Shown in pieces: positions 1 through 9,480 of a stretch of 64,000 nucleotides of DNA (the first letter of the stretch is position 1; the number at the start of each line of letters is the position of its first letter). A program made the translations under genes and the position numbers. The notes below the pieces were generated by a model. That model did no database searches. It had not been told where the DNA came from and worked only from the letters and a program-made list of their open reading frames with translations. Source of the stretch: Stictocephala bisonia (Eukaryota > Arthropoda > Insecta > Hemiptera > Membracidae); contig JAQJVL010002692.1 in the NCBI GenBank assembly GCA_035578905.1, forward strand, positions 1 through 64,000, read 5' to 3'.

Positions 1-306
1 GGCGAGGCCGCAGGCCGAACTTCCCTCACGAGCACAGGGAGTTATGGGCTTGGTACAGGAAGCAACCATAAATAAACTAAAACATTACTGTTTATCACTG
101 TAGTTACGTTGCAAGGCTCGGGTTAACAGCTTGTGTAAAATAAACAAATATTTCTTTTTCAAATTTAAAATAATTTTTGTGTTGATAGGAAACCTGATAG
201 TAAGTTGATTTTTAAGCTTTACAGAACTCGATAGTGAAAGATACTTCCAATGGAATATTTTTTAATTTTAAAAGTAGTTTCAGTAGAATGTGTATCTAAT
301 TGGACG
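1..306. other. Unique AT-rich sequence with a GC-rich left edge
   Basis: The first 40 bases are GC-rich and contain the inverted motif GGCCGCAGGCC. Similar GC-rich 'ggcgaggccg' sequence occurs just before the Helitron-like 3' end at 1557-1628, so this edge may be the tail of a related element cut by the window. The rest is AT-rich with no recognisable gene. Confidence 0.4.
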
Positions 307-461
307 TTGTCATATAGATACACGTTGTCATATAGATACACGTTGTCATATAGATACACGTTGTCATATAGATACACGCTGTCATATAGATACACGTTGT
401 CATATAGATACACGTTGTCATATAGATACACGTTGTCATATAGATACACGTTGTCATATAG
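307..461. repeat. 18-bp minisatellite, about 8.6 copies
   Basis: The unit is ttgtcatatagatacacg, repeated with exact 18-bp spacing and only one substitution (ttgt to ctgt in one copy). Because 18 is a multiple of three, several frames on both strands stay open (LSYRYT, CHIDTR and VYLYDN repeats). These are by-products of the repeat, not proteins. The near identity of the copies points to recent expansion. Confidence 0.95.
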
Positions 462-598
462 GTGGGCGAGAGGGTGTGTTAGGTTAAGGGAGGTTCGGTA
501 TTTTATATTTTTCTTCTTTTCACATATGTAAAAACATATTATTATTATTTATCTTTTGTTGTTGTGTAATGAATTAATTTCTCAAATGTTAATACATA

Positions 599-1080
599 TC
601 CTATATATTAAAATAATCGAGTCATTTAGTTCACTCACTTTCTGAACTTATTACTTGACCGATTTTGATGAAATATTTTTATCCAAATGATAATTTTGAT
701 TTAAAAGTCGTAACAGAGCTAGATTTTTGAAATTCCCATAGGTTTTTGTCCTAAACGGCGTCAAAGTTGCAAGGTTATTCTTATGGATATTAATTTTAAT
801 TGACCAGCTGACGGGATGAACAAATTTTAAATGGTCCAGATAATTGGTTAGGTTAAACATAGAGTGCAGCACAGTAAATATCAAGTTAATTATAAAAAAG
901 CCAATACATGTCTGTCTTTGTGTATGTTAACATCAGCTGTTATATAAAATGAAAACATTTGAAATAAGCTTAATAATAACATTGGTTGTTTATAATTAAT
1001 TATTACACTATAAATAGAGTGCAACTCAAGCGCAGTGAGTGACGGGGTTGGCACGCGAAGCGTGCTGGGGTGTCCCCTGG
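599..1080 (+). mobile_element. Non-autonomous Helitron-like element, copy 1
   Basis: The element starts with TC after an A (598|599) and ends with CTGG followed by T, matching the Helitron rule A|TC...CTRR|T. Its 3' end carries two hairpins: GCACGC-GAA-GCGTGC at 1051-1065 and GGGG-TGT-CCCC at 1067-1077. Near the 5' end is 'gaccgattttgatgaaat', preceded by a short 'cactcact' run. Such 5' ends recur in non-autonomous insect elements with Helitron-type termini (recalled, not searched). No Rep/helicase coding is present, so it would depend on enzymes supplied elsewhere. The family name is inference; the ends are visible. Confidence 0.55.
1051..1077 (+). repeat. Double hairpin at Helitron-like 3' end (copy 1)
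   Basis: There are two perfect inverted repeats one base apart: a 6-bp stem with a GAA loop, then a 4-bp GC stem with a TGT loop, followed by the CTGG terminus. A 3' subterminal hairpin is the hallmark of Helitron ends and is thought to signal strand-transfer termination. Confidence 0.7.
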
Positions 1081-1628
1081 TCTACATTAAAAAGCCAAAT
1101 ACCACTGACTCACTCACTCATCAAGAAATCTCAAAAACCACCAAACAGATATCCACGAAATAATAAAGGAAATTAGCGTTAGTATTGAAGGGAAAATTCT
1201 TTACTAAGAAAACCTTTTTGGAAATTCTATTCCTAAGGGGTACAAACAGCCCCTAAAAATTTACTTTTATCCGTAAGAATAACATTGGGTTGATTTTAGT
1301 AAATTAATAACAGCTGTTTTGTAAATAAACATGTTTATTTTGTATATTTGACATTACCCTATTGATACATTAAGAGTTTAATCTTCAACTGTTTAACAAA
1401 AACAAACGAAATAAACACGTTTGAAATAGGAAGTAATACCCTATACTAATAAATGGGTAGCTACGCAAGTAGGTGAGTGAAATACTGTAAATAAATTTAA
1501 TATTGTGATTTTGCGTTATACAGATAACCTACTATTATTTGTAGCCAAAGGCACATGGCGAGGCCGAGGTATATCGAGCGCAGCGAGAATCGAGGTTGGC
1601 ACGCGAAGCGTGCAGGGGTGTCCCCTAG
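1081..1628 (+). mobile_element. Non-autonomous Helitron-like element, copy 2, abutting copy 1
   Basis: This begins TCTACATT immediately after the CTGG end of copy 1 and has a 'gactcactcactcatc' 5' segment. It ends with the same paired hairpins (GCACGC-GAA-GCGTGC at 1599-1613 and GGGG-TGT-CCCC at 1615-1625) followed by CTAG, which fits CTRR. The base after CTAG is C rather than T, a weak point. Internal 'cagctgtt' and 'cgtttgaaata' motifs match those of copy 1, so the two are diverged relatives. Head-to-tail placement is known for Helitrons. A second possible start near 1440 ('tactaataaatgggtag') means a nested structure cannot be excluded. Confidence 0.45.
1599..1625 (+). repeat. Double hairpin at Helitron-like 3' end (copy 2)
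   Basis: The two stems and loops are the same as in copy 1. The one-base spacer has changed from T to A, and CTAG follows. Conservation of both hairpins between otherwise diverged elements suggests the structure matters. Confidence 0.7.
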
Positions 1629-2065
1629 CCTCCTTATAAATAGGTAGTCCATATTTTAAAATATTAAAGTGATTCAAACAAAACAGTAGTTTAGGTTAGG
1701 TTAAGACTTCTATAAATAGTATTTTAGTCGTAGATGAGAAGTCCGATATGCGAAGAAGGCCTCAGGACGCTCTGTAGCTCTTCTGATGTGATTGTTCGTT
1801 TGGTGCACCTTGATTATCTTTTAGGATAGTTTGTCGTCCTTCGACAATTCTTATATTTAGTTGCAAAAACCCAAGAATGAAGTAGTGTACACCCACTAGT
1901 GGATGATGTAGAATAAACGGCACGACCAGTCAGAACAAATAAATATCAATAATCGATATCAAAATGTGCTCTTTTCGAGTTAGTAATGTGAAAGTACTTC
2001 ATAATTGCTTTGCCTTTCAACATAAGCCAACAACAATAGAACAATATGTGTTTCTGCATATTTAC
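1629..2065. other. Unique AT-rich sequence with a short TTAGG-like run
   Basis: No gene is recognised. A run of about two to three TTAGG-like units lies at 1690-1705. TTAGG is the arthropod telomere repeat, but such short interstitial runs occur widely by chance and are not evidence of a telomere. Confidence 0.4.
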
Positions 2066-2262
2066 CTGAAGCTGTCTAAATGTCTCGAGCCCTCTCCGTC
2101 GAAGTACCTGTAATAAAGCGACGTGAACACATACATTCGTGCTCTCTGTGCTACTCCTTCGTGTTGTTGAACAAATTGCTCCCTAGACCCGCATTCAATT
2201 ACAATTAATTGTATTGAAAATGCATGTTGTGTAACATATTTATACAAAATCCATACACTCAC
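2066..2262 (-). CDS. Possible internal exon of an unrecognised gene (minus strand)
   Basis: In clean sequence, an open frame of 66 codons on the minus strand has balanced, non-repetitive composition, including the stretches EQFVQQHEGVAQRARMYVF and YFDGEGSRHLDSFR. It ends at CTTCAG followed by GTAAAT, a good 5' splice donor (exon end at 2066). Upstream on that strand, TTTATTACAG at about 2108 would serve as a 3' acceptor and give a 42-nt exon instead. I do not recognise the protein, and no neighbouring exon was found. It could equally be a chance open frame. Confidence 0.25.
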
Positions 2263-2454
2263 TTGACCTCTTTCTTAAAAGTATGCATGCACAGCATACA
2301 GTATACTGCGCTATTAAGTGACAATATTCATTGCACTTGTTAATGACATTTTTCCATTTTATTTCAATACTTTTCGTGATAAAACTAATAACTACCACCA
2401 GTTTCTAAAATATTTTCACTGTACATTCAATATATTAGTCTACAAAATACGGGA

Positions 2455-2535
2455 TACACTTTCTGTAGGTACACTTTCTGTAGGTACACTTTCTGTTGGT
2501 ACACTTTCTGTAGGTACACTTTCTGTTGGTACACT
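2455..2535. repeat. 15-bp minisatellite, about 5 copies
   Basis: The unit is tacactttctgtagg, with alternating tgtagg and tgttgg variants in the central copies, so a 30-bp dimer is starting to form. The unit length keeps frames open, which explains the short apparent ORFs across it. Confidence 0.9.
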
Positions 2536-3289
2536 CGAAGTCGGACTATCATTGAATGCGATATACAGTATTTGAATGTTCTTTGAAAACATTTGTTAGA
2601 TATAACCACAACTAAATACTCAGTTGTCAATAAAATAAATGGTACCTATATTTATATTATTACAATTATATTATTATATTATATTTATTTTATATATCAT
2701 ATTATTTTTATACCTATAGTCAATAAAATAAAAAGATAACTGGCACTAACTTTCTCCTTTTCCCTTTGTTATGACAGATTGTTTGAAAAATAAAAATTAA
2801 AGGATGTAAAAACACACCTAAATAAAATAGATGTTCAATTAATTACATTTATTATGAATGTACAAACGAAACACTTCTTTTATTTAAATAGAAGATTGCA
2901 AGAAAATAATCTTCAAAAACAGCTGATCAATTAATCACATCGCCAGATTTTATGTAAACAACATTCTACAACTTGAATGTACAACAACTTCCGGCCTTCG
3001 GCCTCCAGCCCCAACTTAGTGGAGTGGTAAAATATTTTTAATTGTAATTTGCAACTTTACTGAAAATTTAATCAAAATTGTTAGAATTAAGCTAGGACAA
3101 TTGCATTTTTAAATGTTTTTGCCTATACAAAAATGTTACGATTCAAAAACTAATCATGTTAGTGACATGGGTTTTTTTCTAAAATATTTTAAATTTTTAT
3201 TCCCATATTTCCTGTAAATTTAATTGATATCGATGGAGCCATATTTTGAGAAGATTCCAGTTGTGTATGTTTTTTGCCCTATTGAACAC
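2536..3289. other. AT-rich unique sequence
   Basis: No gene is recognised. AT-rich low-complexity sequence lies at 2640-2720. At 2991-3004 a GC-rich inverted motif (GGCC-TTC-GGCC) sits about 70 bp after a CAGCTG core. That order resembles the Helitron-like elements to the left, but no CTRR end is seen, so no element is called. Confidence 0.4.
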
Positions 3290-3945
3290 AGTACGTGTAT
3301 AATGGATGGGTCAATACCACTGTACGTGTATGTGTGTGTGTGTGTGGATGGGTCAATACCACTGTACATGTATGGGTGTGTGGGTAGGTCAATACCACTG
3401 TACGTGTATGGGTTAGTGGGTGGTCAACACCACTGTACGTGTATGTGTGTGTGGATGCGTCAATGCCACTGTACGTGTATGGGTGTGTGGGTGGGTCAAT
3501 ACCACTGTACGTGTATGGGTTAGTGGGTGGGTAAATACCACTGTACGTGTATGGTTAGTGGGTGGGTCAATACTACTGTACGTGTATGGGTGTGTGGGTG
3601 GGTCAGTAGCACCATTCGCGTCTGGTAGGGTGGATGGGTCAGTATCACTGTACATTTCTCTTCAGTAGAACTTTACACGCCTGGGAGTGTGGTTGGGCTA
3701 GTAGCACTGGACATGTTTGGTAGGGTAGGTGGATCAATAGCACTGTTCGTGTCTGGTAGGTTTTGGTGGATCAGTTGCATTGTACGCGTCCGGAAAGGCT
3801 GATGGGCTAGTAGCACTGTACTGGTAAGAGAGGTCTCTTAACTCAGCTGCGTTTTTTGACATCCAGCTATTCCGCAATATAGTTACACTACGAAAGTACG
3901 TGTATGGGTGTGTGTGGGTGGGTCAATACCACTGTACAATGTATG
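3290..3945. repeat. 36-bp TG-rich minisatellite, decaying to the right
   Basis: Units of about 36 bp contain 'ggtcaataccactgtacgtg' followed by a tatgggtgtgtgggt tract. Spacing between successive 'tcaat' motifs is 42, 36, 35, 36 and 36 bp. From about 3650 the copies diverge ('tagcactggacatg', 'tcagttgcattgtacgcg'), unrelated sequence intervenes at about 3825-3890, and a well-preserved copy reappears at 3895-3945. Decay on the right flank is typical of array edges excluded from homogenisation. Confidence 0.9.
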
Positions 3946-3984
3946 GGTGGACAGATAGGCCCATATGTTGTATACGTTATTATG

Positions 3985-5020
3985 AGTTAACAAATATGAT
4001 AATATGAGTTGCCAATGATAGCGAGACGTTATACGGTAGTATGAGTTGCCAATGATAGCGAGACGTTATACGGTAGTATGAGTTGCCAATGATAGCGAGA
4101 CGTTATACGGTAGTATGAGTTGCCAATGATAGCGAGACGTTATACGGTAGTATGAGTTGCCAATGACGGCGAGACGTTTATACGGTAGTATGAGTTGCCA
4201 ATGATAGCGAGACGTTATACGGTAGTATGATTTGCCAATGATAGCGAGATGTTATACGGTAGTATGAGTTGCCAATGATAGCGAGACGTTATACGGTAGT
4301 ATGAGTTGCCAATAACAGCGAATTCTTGTATGGCAGTATGAGTTACCAATAACAGCGAATTCTTGTATGGCAGTATGAGTTACCAATGACAGCTAGTCCT
4401 TGTGTGGTAGTATGAGTTACCAATGAAATTGAGTTGTTATATGATAGTTTGAGTTGCCAATAATAGCGAGTTCTTGTATGGTAGTATGAGTAGCCAATAA
4501 CAGCAAGTACTTGTATGGCAGTATGATTTACCAATGAAAATGATTTGTTATATGGTAGTATGAGTTGCCAATAACAGCGAGTTCTTGTATGGCAGTGTGA
4601 GTTACCAATAACAGTGAGTTCTTGTATGGTAGTATGAGTTGCTAATAACAGCGAGTTCTTGTATAGCAGTATGAGTTACCAATGACAGTAAGACGTTGTA
4701 TGATAGTGTGAGGTTGCCAATGACAGCGAGACGTTGTATGATAGTGTGAGTTGCCAATGACAGCGAGACGTTGTATGATAGTGTGAGTTGCCAATGACGG
4801 CGAGACGTTGTATGGTAGTGTGATTTGCCAATGACAGCGAGTTCTTGTATGGCAGTGTGAGTTACCAATAACAGTGAGTTCTTGTATGGTAGTATGAGTA
4901 GCTAATAACAGCGAGTTCTTGTATAGCAGTATGAGGGTACCAAATGACAGTAATACGTTTGTATGAATAGTGTGAGGTTGCCAATACAGCGAGGACGTTG
5001 TATGATAGTGTGAGTTGCCA
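3985..5020. repeat. 37-bp minisatellite, about 28 copies in three subfamilies
   Basis: The unit begins gtagtatgagttgccaatga and continues tagcgagacgttatacg, 37 bp in total. Three blocks of related variants follow one another: 'agacgttatacg' copies to about 4310, 'agttcttgtatggcag' copies at about 4310-4680 and again near 4840-4930, and 'agacgttgtatgatagtg' copies at 4690-5010. The array enters damaged consensus at about 4930, so its true right end is unknown. Confidence 0.95.
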
Positions 5021-8000
5021 GAAAAAGGGGGCTTTTTTTAACCGGTAATTGTTCCTGAAGGGGGCCCCAAGGGGGGAAATTTGATTGCCCGACGGCGGGG
5101 CCGATTAAAGGAGTAATTATTGCCCAATGGGTCACCCCAAAATCCGTTTCCCGGAGAAATGGGGCCCAATTTTGAATGCGGTTTAATACTGGTTGATTTG
5201 CCAAATGGGAAAACTTTTAAGGAAGAATTTCCCAAAAACAGGCAAACAAAAGGGAAATGATTTTTAAAATAAAAAGGATTCTTGATCCAAGAATTTAAAT
5301 TTTTGGAACCTACCCCTTTTTTTAAAATTTTTGGTTTACCAGAATTAAAGATTTAAATTTAAAGGAAAAATTTAGCATTTTGAAAAATGGAAAAAATTTT
5401 AATTAAAAAGAAAGCACAAAACAGAAATTTTTAGGCAGAGGTTTTTTAACCAAAAGAAAAAAAATTTTTATTTTTTAGAGGGGAAAAACAGCAGTTTTTT
5501 GGGTTCAGTAAAAAAATTAAATAAATTGAGTTTTTAAAGGGTAATATATTTTTAATAACGCCTTCTTTCCCCCGTAATAGTTTAACCAAGGGAACCAGAA
5601 AAAGGAACGTTTAAAAGTAATATTTTTAAGTTTGAAATTTGACATCAAACTTGAATATAGGGTATTCCCCAAAAGAAAACTTTTTTTTCCAAAAAGGGAT
5701 ACGGTAAAGGGTAGGGGGAAAAATTTTAAAATTTTTTTATTTTTTTGGGAAATAAATTATTGATAAATTTTTTCCCAAAACTATTCTTTTTAGTTTTTTT
5801 ATAACCCCATTCCCTTTGTTTAACATTTTTAATGTTAAAATAACAGTTTTACGGGAGGTGTGTTAAAATAAAACAAGGCGTTTTTGGGATGGTGGGAGTT
5901 CCTTGAAAGCAACAGGGGATAATGTTTTGGGAGGGAAATTTGGAAGGGGGGTTTTTGTTTAAAGCAACCCGTTTTTTGGGTGTTTGGAGGGGGAAGGGAA
6001 AAAGTTTTTTAAAAGGAAAAATTTTAAATTTTTTGAATAACAAGAGTCTTAAAAAGAAAACAGTTTCCAAATAAATTGGTTTTTGGGTTTTTGGGAAGGG
6101 AAAGGTTTGCCTTAAAATAAAGTTTTTATAGGGTGTTTGTTTGGAATAAAGCGGTATTGGGATTGGGGAGAGATTTTCCAAATTAACCCCAGCAGTATTA
6201 AAATTGGGTTTTAAATTACCGGGGAAAATAAAATTTTTTAAAAAGTGTAATTTGGGGAAAAAACCTTTTGTAGGATATTTGGGGTTACCAAATAAAAGTG
6301 GTTTTTTTAAGGTTTAAAATTTCCTAAATAAAGCGGGTTTTTATTGGGTATGAGTTAAAAAAGAATGGCTTTTTAAAATAAAAAGGGTGATTGCCAGGGG
6401 GGGGGGAAAATTTTAAAATTAGTGTTTTTTTTGGCCAATAAGGGGAAAACCCTTTTTGGGAAATTTTCGATTTTTCAAGGCCAAAGGAGTCCGTTAATTT
6501 TTAATTTTTTTGGGAGTTTGGAATGATAAAAATTTGAAAAAAATTTCTAATATTTTACCCTAAAATTTTTGAAATAAAAATTAATTTTTAAACTAAAAAA
6601 AAAATTTTTTTCTTTTTAACCCCATTGGTTCGAAATTAATTTTGTTCCAGTATTTAAGAGATAAAAATTCACGGAAAAATGGCTTTTGTTTAAATCCTTT
6701 TTTAAACCCTTTAAATTTATTTAAAATTTTCCAGGTTTTCAAAGGGGGAATTTAAATTCCCCAAAAAAGGGTTTCCCAAAACTAAAAAATTCCCGGGGTG
6801 GGAAAACCAAAGGCCGCGGCCTTTAAGCACAAGGTATTTTCATCCCAAAATGCAAAAGAAATGTGAGAATTTTTAATTTAACTTAGAAATAAAAAAAATT
6901 TAAAAACAAAAAAAATTTTAATTTAAATCCTTCCCTAAAACAAACCCGGGTATTTAATTTATTTAATTGAAAGTGTTTCAAAAAACCAGGGTTTAACCCC
7001 CTCCCCCTTTAATTCTTTTTTCTATAACCCCTTAAAAGGGGTTTAATTTAAATAGGGTTGTGTTTTAAAAAGGATAGAAAAAAACTGTAAAACCCAAATT
7101 TTTTAAACTTTAAAGGGGAAATTTTTTTTAAATTAAATTTGTTTAAAATTTTCTTTTAAAATGTTAAATTTAACAAATTTTTTAAAAATAAAAAACCCTT
7201 AAACCAAAAATTATAAAAAAAATTTTTTTTTAATTTAACTATGGGGGGCTTTGTTGACTGGGGTCAATCCTACCTGCCCAAAAAAAACCCCCCCCATGGG
7301 GCCCTTCCCCCAAATTGCAAACATAGGGCTTTTAAGCGGTCAATCTGGCCCTTTCCCCCAACCCGGGGAAAAGTTTAAGTATTAGAAATTTTTGGACGAG
7401 ATTTAAAATTTAAGGTTTTCAACTTTAAAAAATTGTTTGCCCCGGAAAATGGGGAAAACCCCAATTTTAAAACAAAAGGGGCAGATTAAATGGGTCAATA
7501 AAATGGGGCCCGGGGCCCTGGGAAAAATTTTCAGTTTGATGGGGTCCAAAAAATTATTTGGAAAAAATAAAGGGGAAATTTTGATTTTTATAAATTTAAA
7601 GGGGGTTGGACTTTGGACTTTTAAAAAAATTCAATTTTAAGGGGGATTCCCTCCAATTTTCCCTTAAATTGGTCCCAAATAAAAAACTTTTAAAAATTTT
7701 AAAGGGTAAAAATTTTAAGGGGAAGGGTAAAATAAGGGTTAAATTTTAAAACGGGTTAAAAAAAGGGGTAGTTTTAAGATAGGAAATCCCAAGGGTCCCC
7801 TTGGGGAACCAAAAAATAATTTTTTTTCAAAAGTTTTTTAAGGGGAAAGGGGGTAAACCCAAAGGGGTTTTAATAATAAATTAATATTTAATTGGGGGTT
7901 AAATAATATTAAATGGATAAAATTTAATCCCATATTTATACTCCGTTTCTTAAAAACCCCTTCTTTAAATTTCTTTAAAAAATTTAAAGGGGTTTAGTTT

Positions 8001-9480
8001 TAAAGGGGGTAAAAAACGGGTGAATAAAATAAAAAATTTATCCGGTTTGGGGGAAAAATAAGGATCAAGGGACGGGAAAATTTTAAGGGCGGGGTTTAAA
8101 TTAACCAAAGGAATTAATATTTTTTCAGAAAGTGGAAAACAACCAAGGATTTTGGATTAGGTATAAATTTTAATTTATATTTAAATTGGGGGAAGGGGTA
8201 ATAAAAAATTTTAAGGGGGATTAAATAAACCCCACTACTTAACCCCTTTTATTAATCATTTTTTGGGGGGGCCAACCCGGGGGATCTTAATGGTTAAAAT
8301 TAAAGGGGAGGGGCCGGAACGAGGGGGCCCAAAATAAAAATTGGCATTAAAATATTTTGGATAAAGGGAAAGGATTTGTTGAGGGTAAAGGGGGTTAAAT
8401 GTTTTTGGATTGGGATGGGGGGTTTTTAAAGCCCAACGGCAAAGGGATTGGTTTGGATGGAAAAATACTTGGAAAAAAATTTCATATAATTTTATGTTTT
8501 AAATTTTTTTCGTTGAAATTAAACAGTTAAAAATAAAGGTTTTGGTTTCAAAGGGGTGCCCTTAAAATAAAAAATTCAAATTTTTCAAATAAAGGGTTTT
8601 TACGGGGAAAAAAAAACCCTTTAAAATTAAACCATAAATATAATTAAATCAAAAATTCCAAAGGGTTAATTTGGGGGGTTAAGGGGTTTTAAATTTTGAA
8701 AGGATATTAGATAGTTTTCCAATAAAAATTGTTTGAAAAAGCCAATACTTGTTAAAAAATAAAATGGGGAAACCTTTGGGGAAAGTGTTAAATTTTTACT
8801 TAAAAGGGAAAAAGGGTGGCAAATTAATTTTTAAAAAGTGAAAATTAATTTTTTTAAACGGGGGAGGTAAAACTTTTGTTTTAAAATAATTTTTTTTAAA
8901 AATCCAAAAAAGAGTATTAAAAATTTTTTGGTCCCAAATTTGATTTTTAATACATGGGCCAAATTTGGGGTTTTTAATTTGTATTTGCTTTTTTTTGGGG
9001 CCCTTTTTTTACTGATAACTAAATAGGAATTAAAAGCAATTATAATTACCCCCCTAAAAAAAAAATTTTTTTAAAAACCTTTACAAAAAAAACACTTTTA
9101 AAAAATTATGAAAAAATTTTTTACCTCTTTTTCTTTTCTTAAAAATTTTTTCTGTTTTTTGAACTAAAAAATAAAAATTAAAATTTTGAAGATGCGTAGT
9201 TAAAAAGGGGAAGTTTTAAAAAATTTTTCCAGGGAAAACATAGGAAACCGAAAAAATTTTGGCCAAATTTGGTTACCCAAAATTTGGGTTTTTAAATCCC
9301 ATTTTAAAAAATTTCAATTCCCCCCAAAAAAGTCCAGTTTTAAAAATAAATTAAAAACCAGGGCTTTTTCCCTTTTTTTTTGGGGGGTAAAAAAAAAAAC
9401 CCTTTAAAAAAGCCGGGCCTTTTTTTAAAAAGTAAAACAAAGGGCCCCCTATTTTCAAACCCTAAATCCAAAAAATCCAA
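5021..9480. other. Unreadable AT-rich damaged sequence
   Basis: AAAA, TTTT and GGGG runs dominate. I looked for transposase, reverse transcriptase and repeat motifs on both strands and found none I could support. Short open frames here (for example 5849-6181 minus) are rich in K, F, P and L from homopolymers and are not credible. Confidence 0.6.

Noticed and set aside
219..531. ORFs encoding VYLYDN, LSYRYT and CHIDTR repeats
   Set aside because: Direct translation of the 18-bp minisatellite in different frames; no start context or non-repetitive domain.
1690..1705. TTAGG telomere repeat
   Set aside because: Only two to three units, interstitial and imperfect; similar short runs at 480 and 846 look like chance.
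2991..3004. Third Helitron-like 3' end
   Set aside because: A GC-rich inverted motif follows a CAGCTG core as in the other two, but there is no CTRR terminus or second hairpin.
3224..3668. Cysteine/valine-rich ORFs
   Set aside because: Translation of the 36-bp TG-rich minisatellite (36 is a multiple of three), open on both strands.
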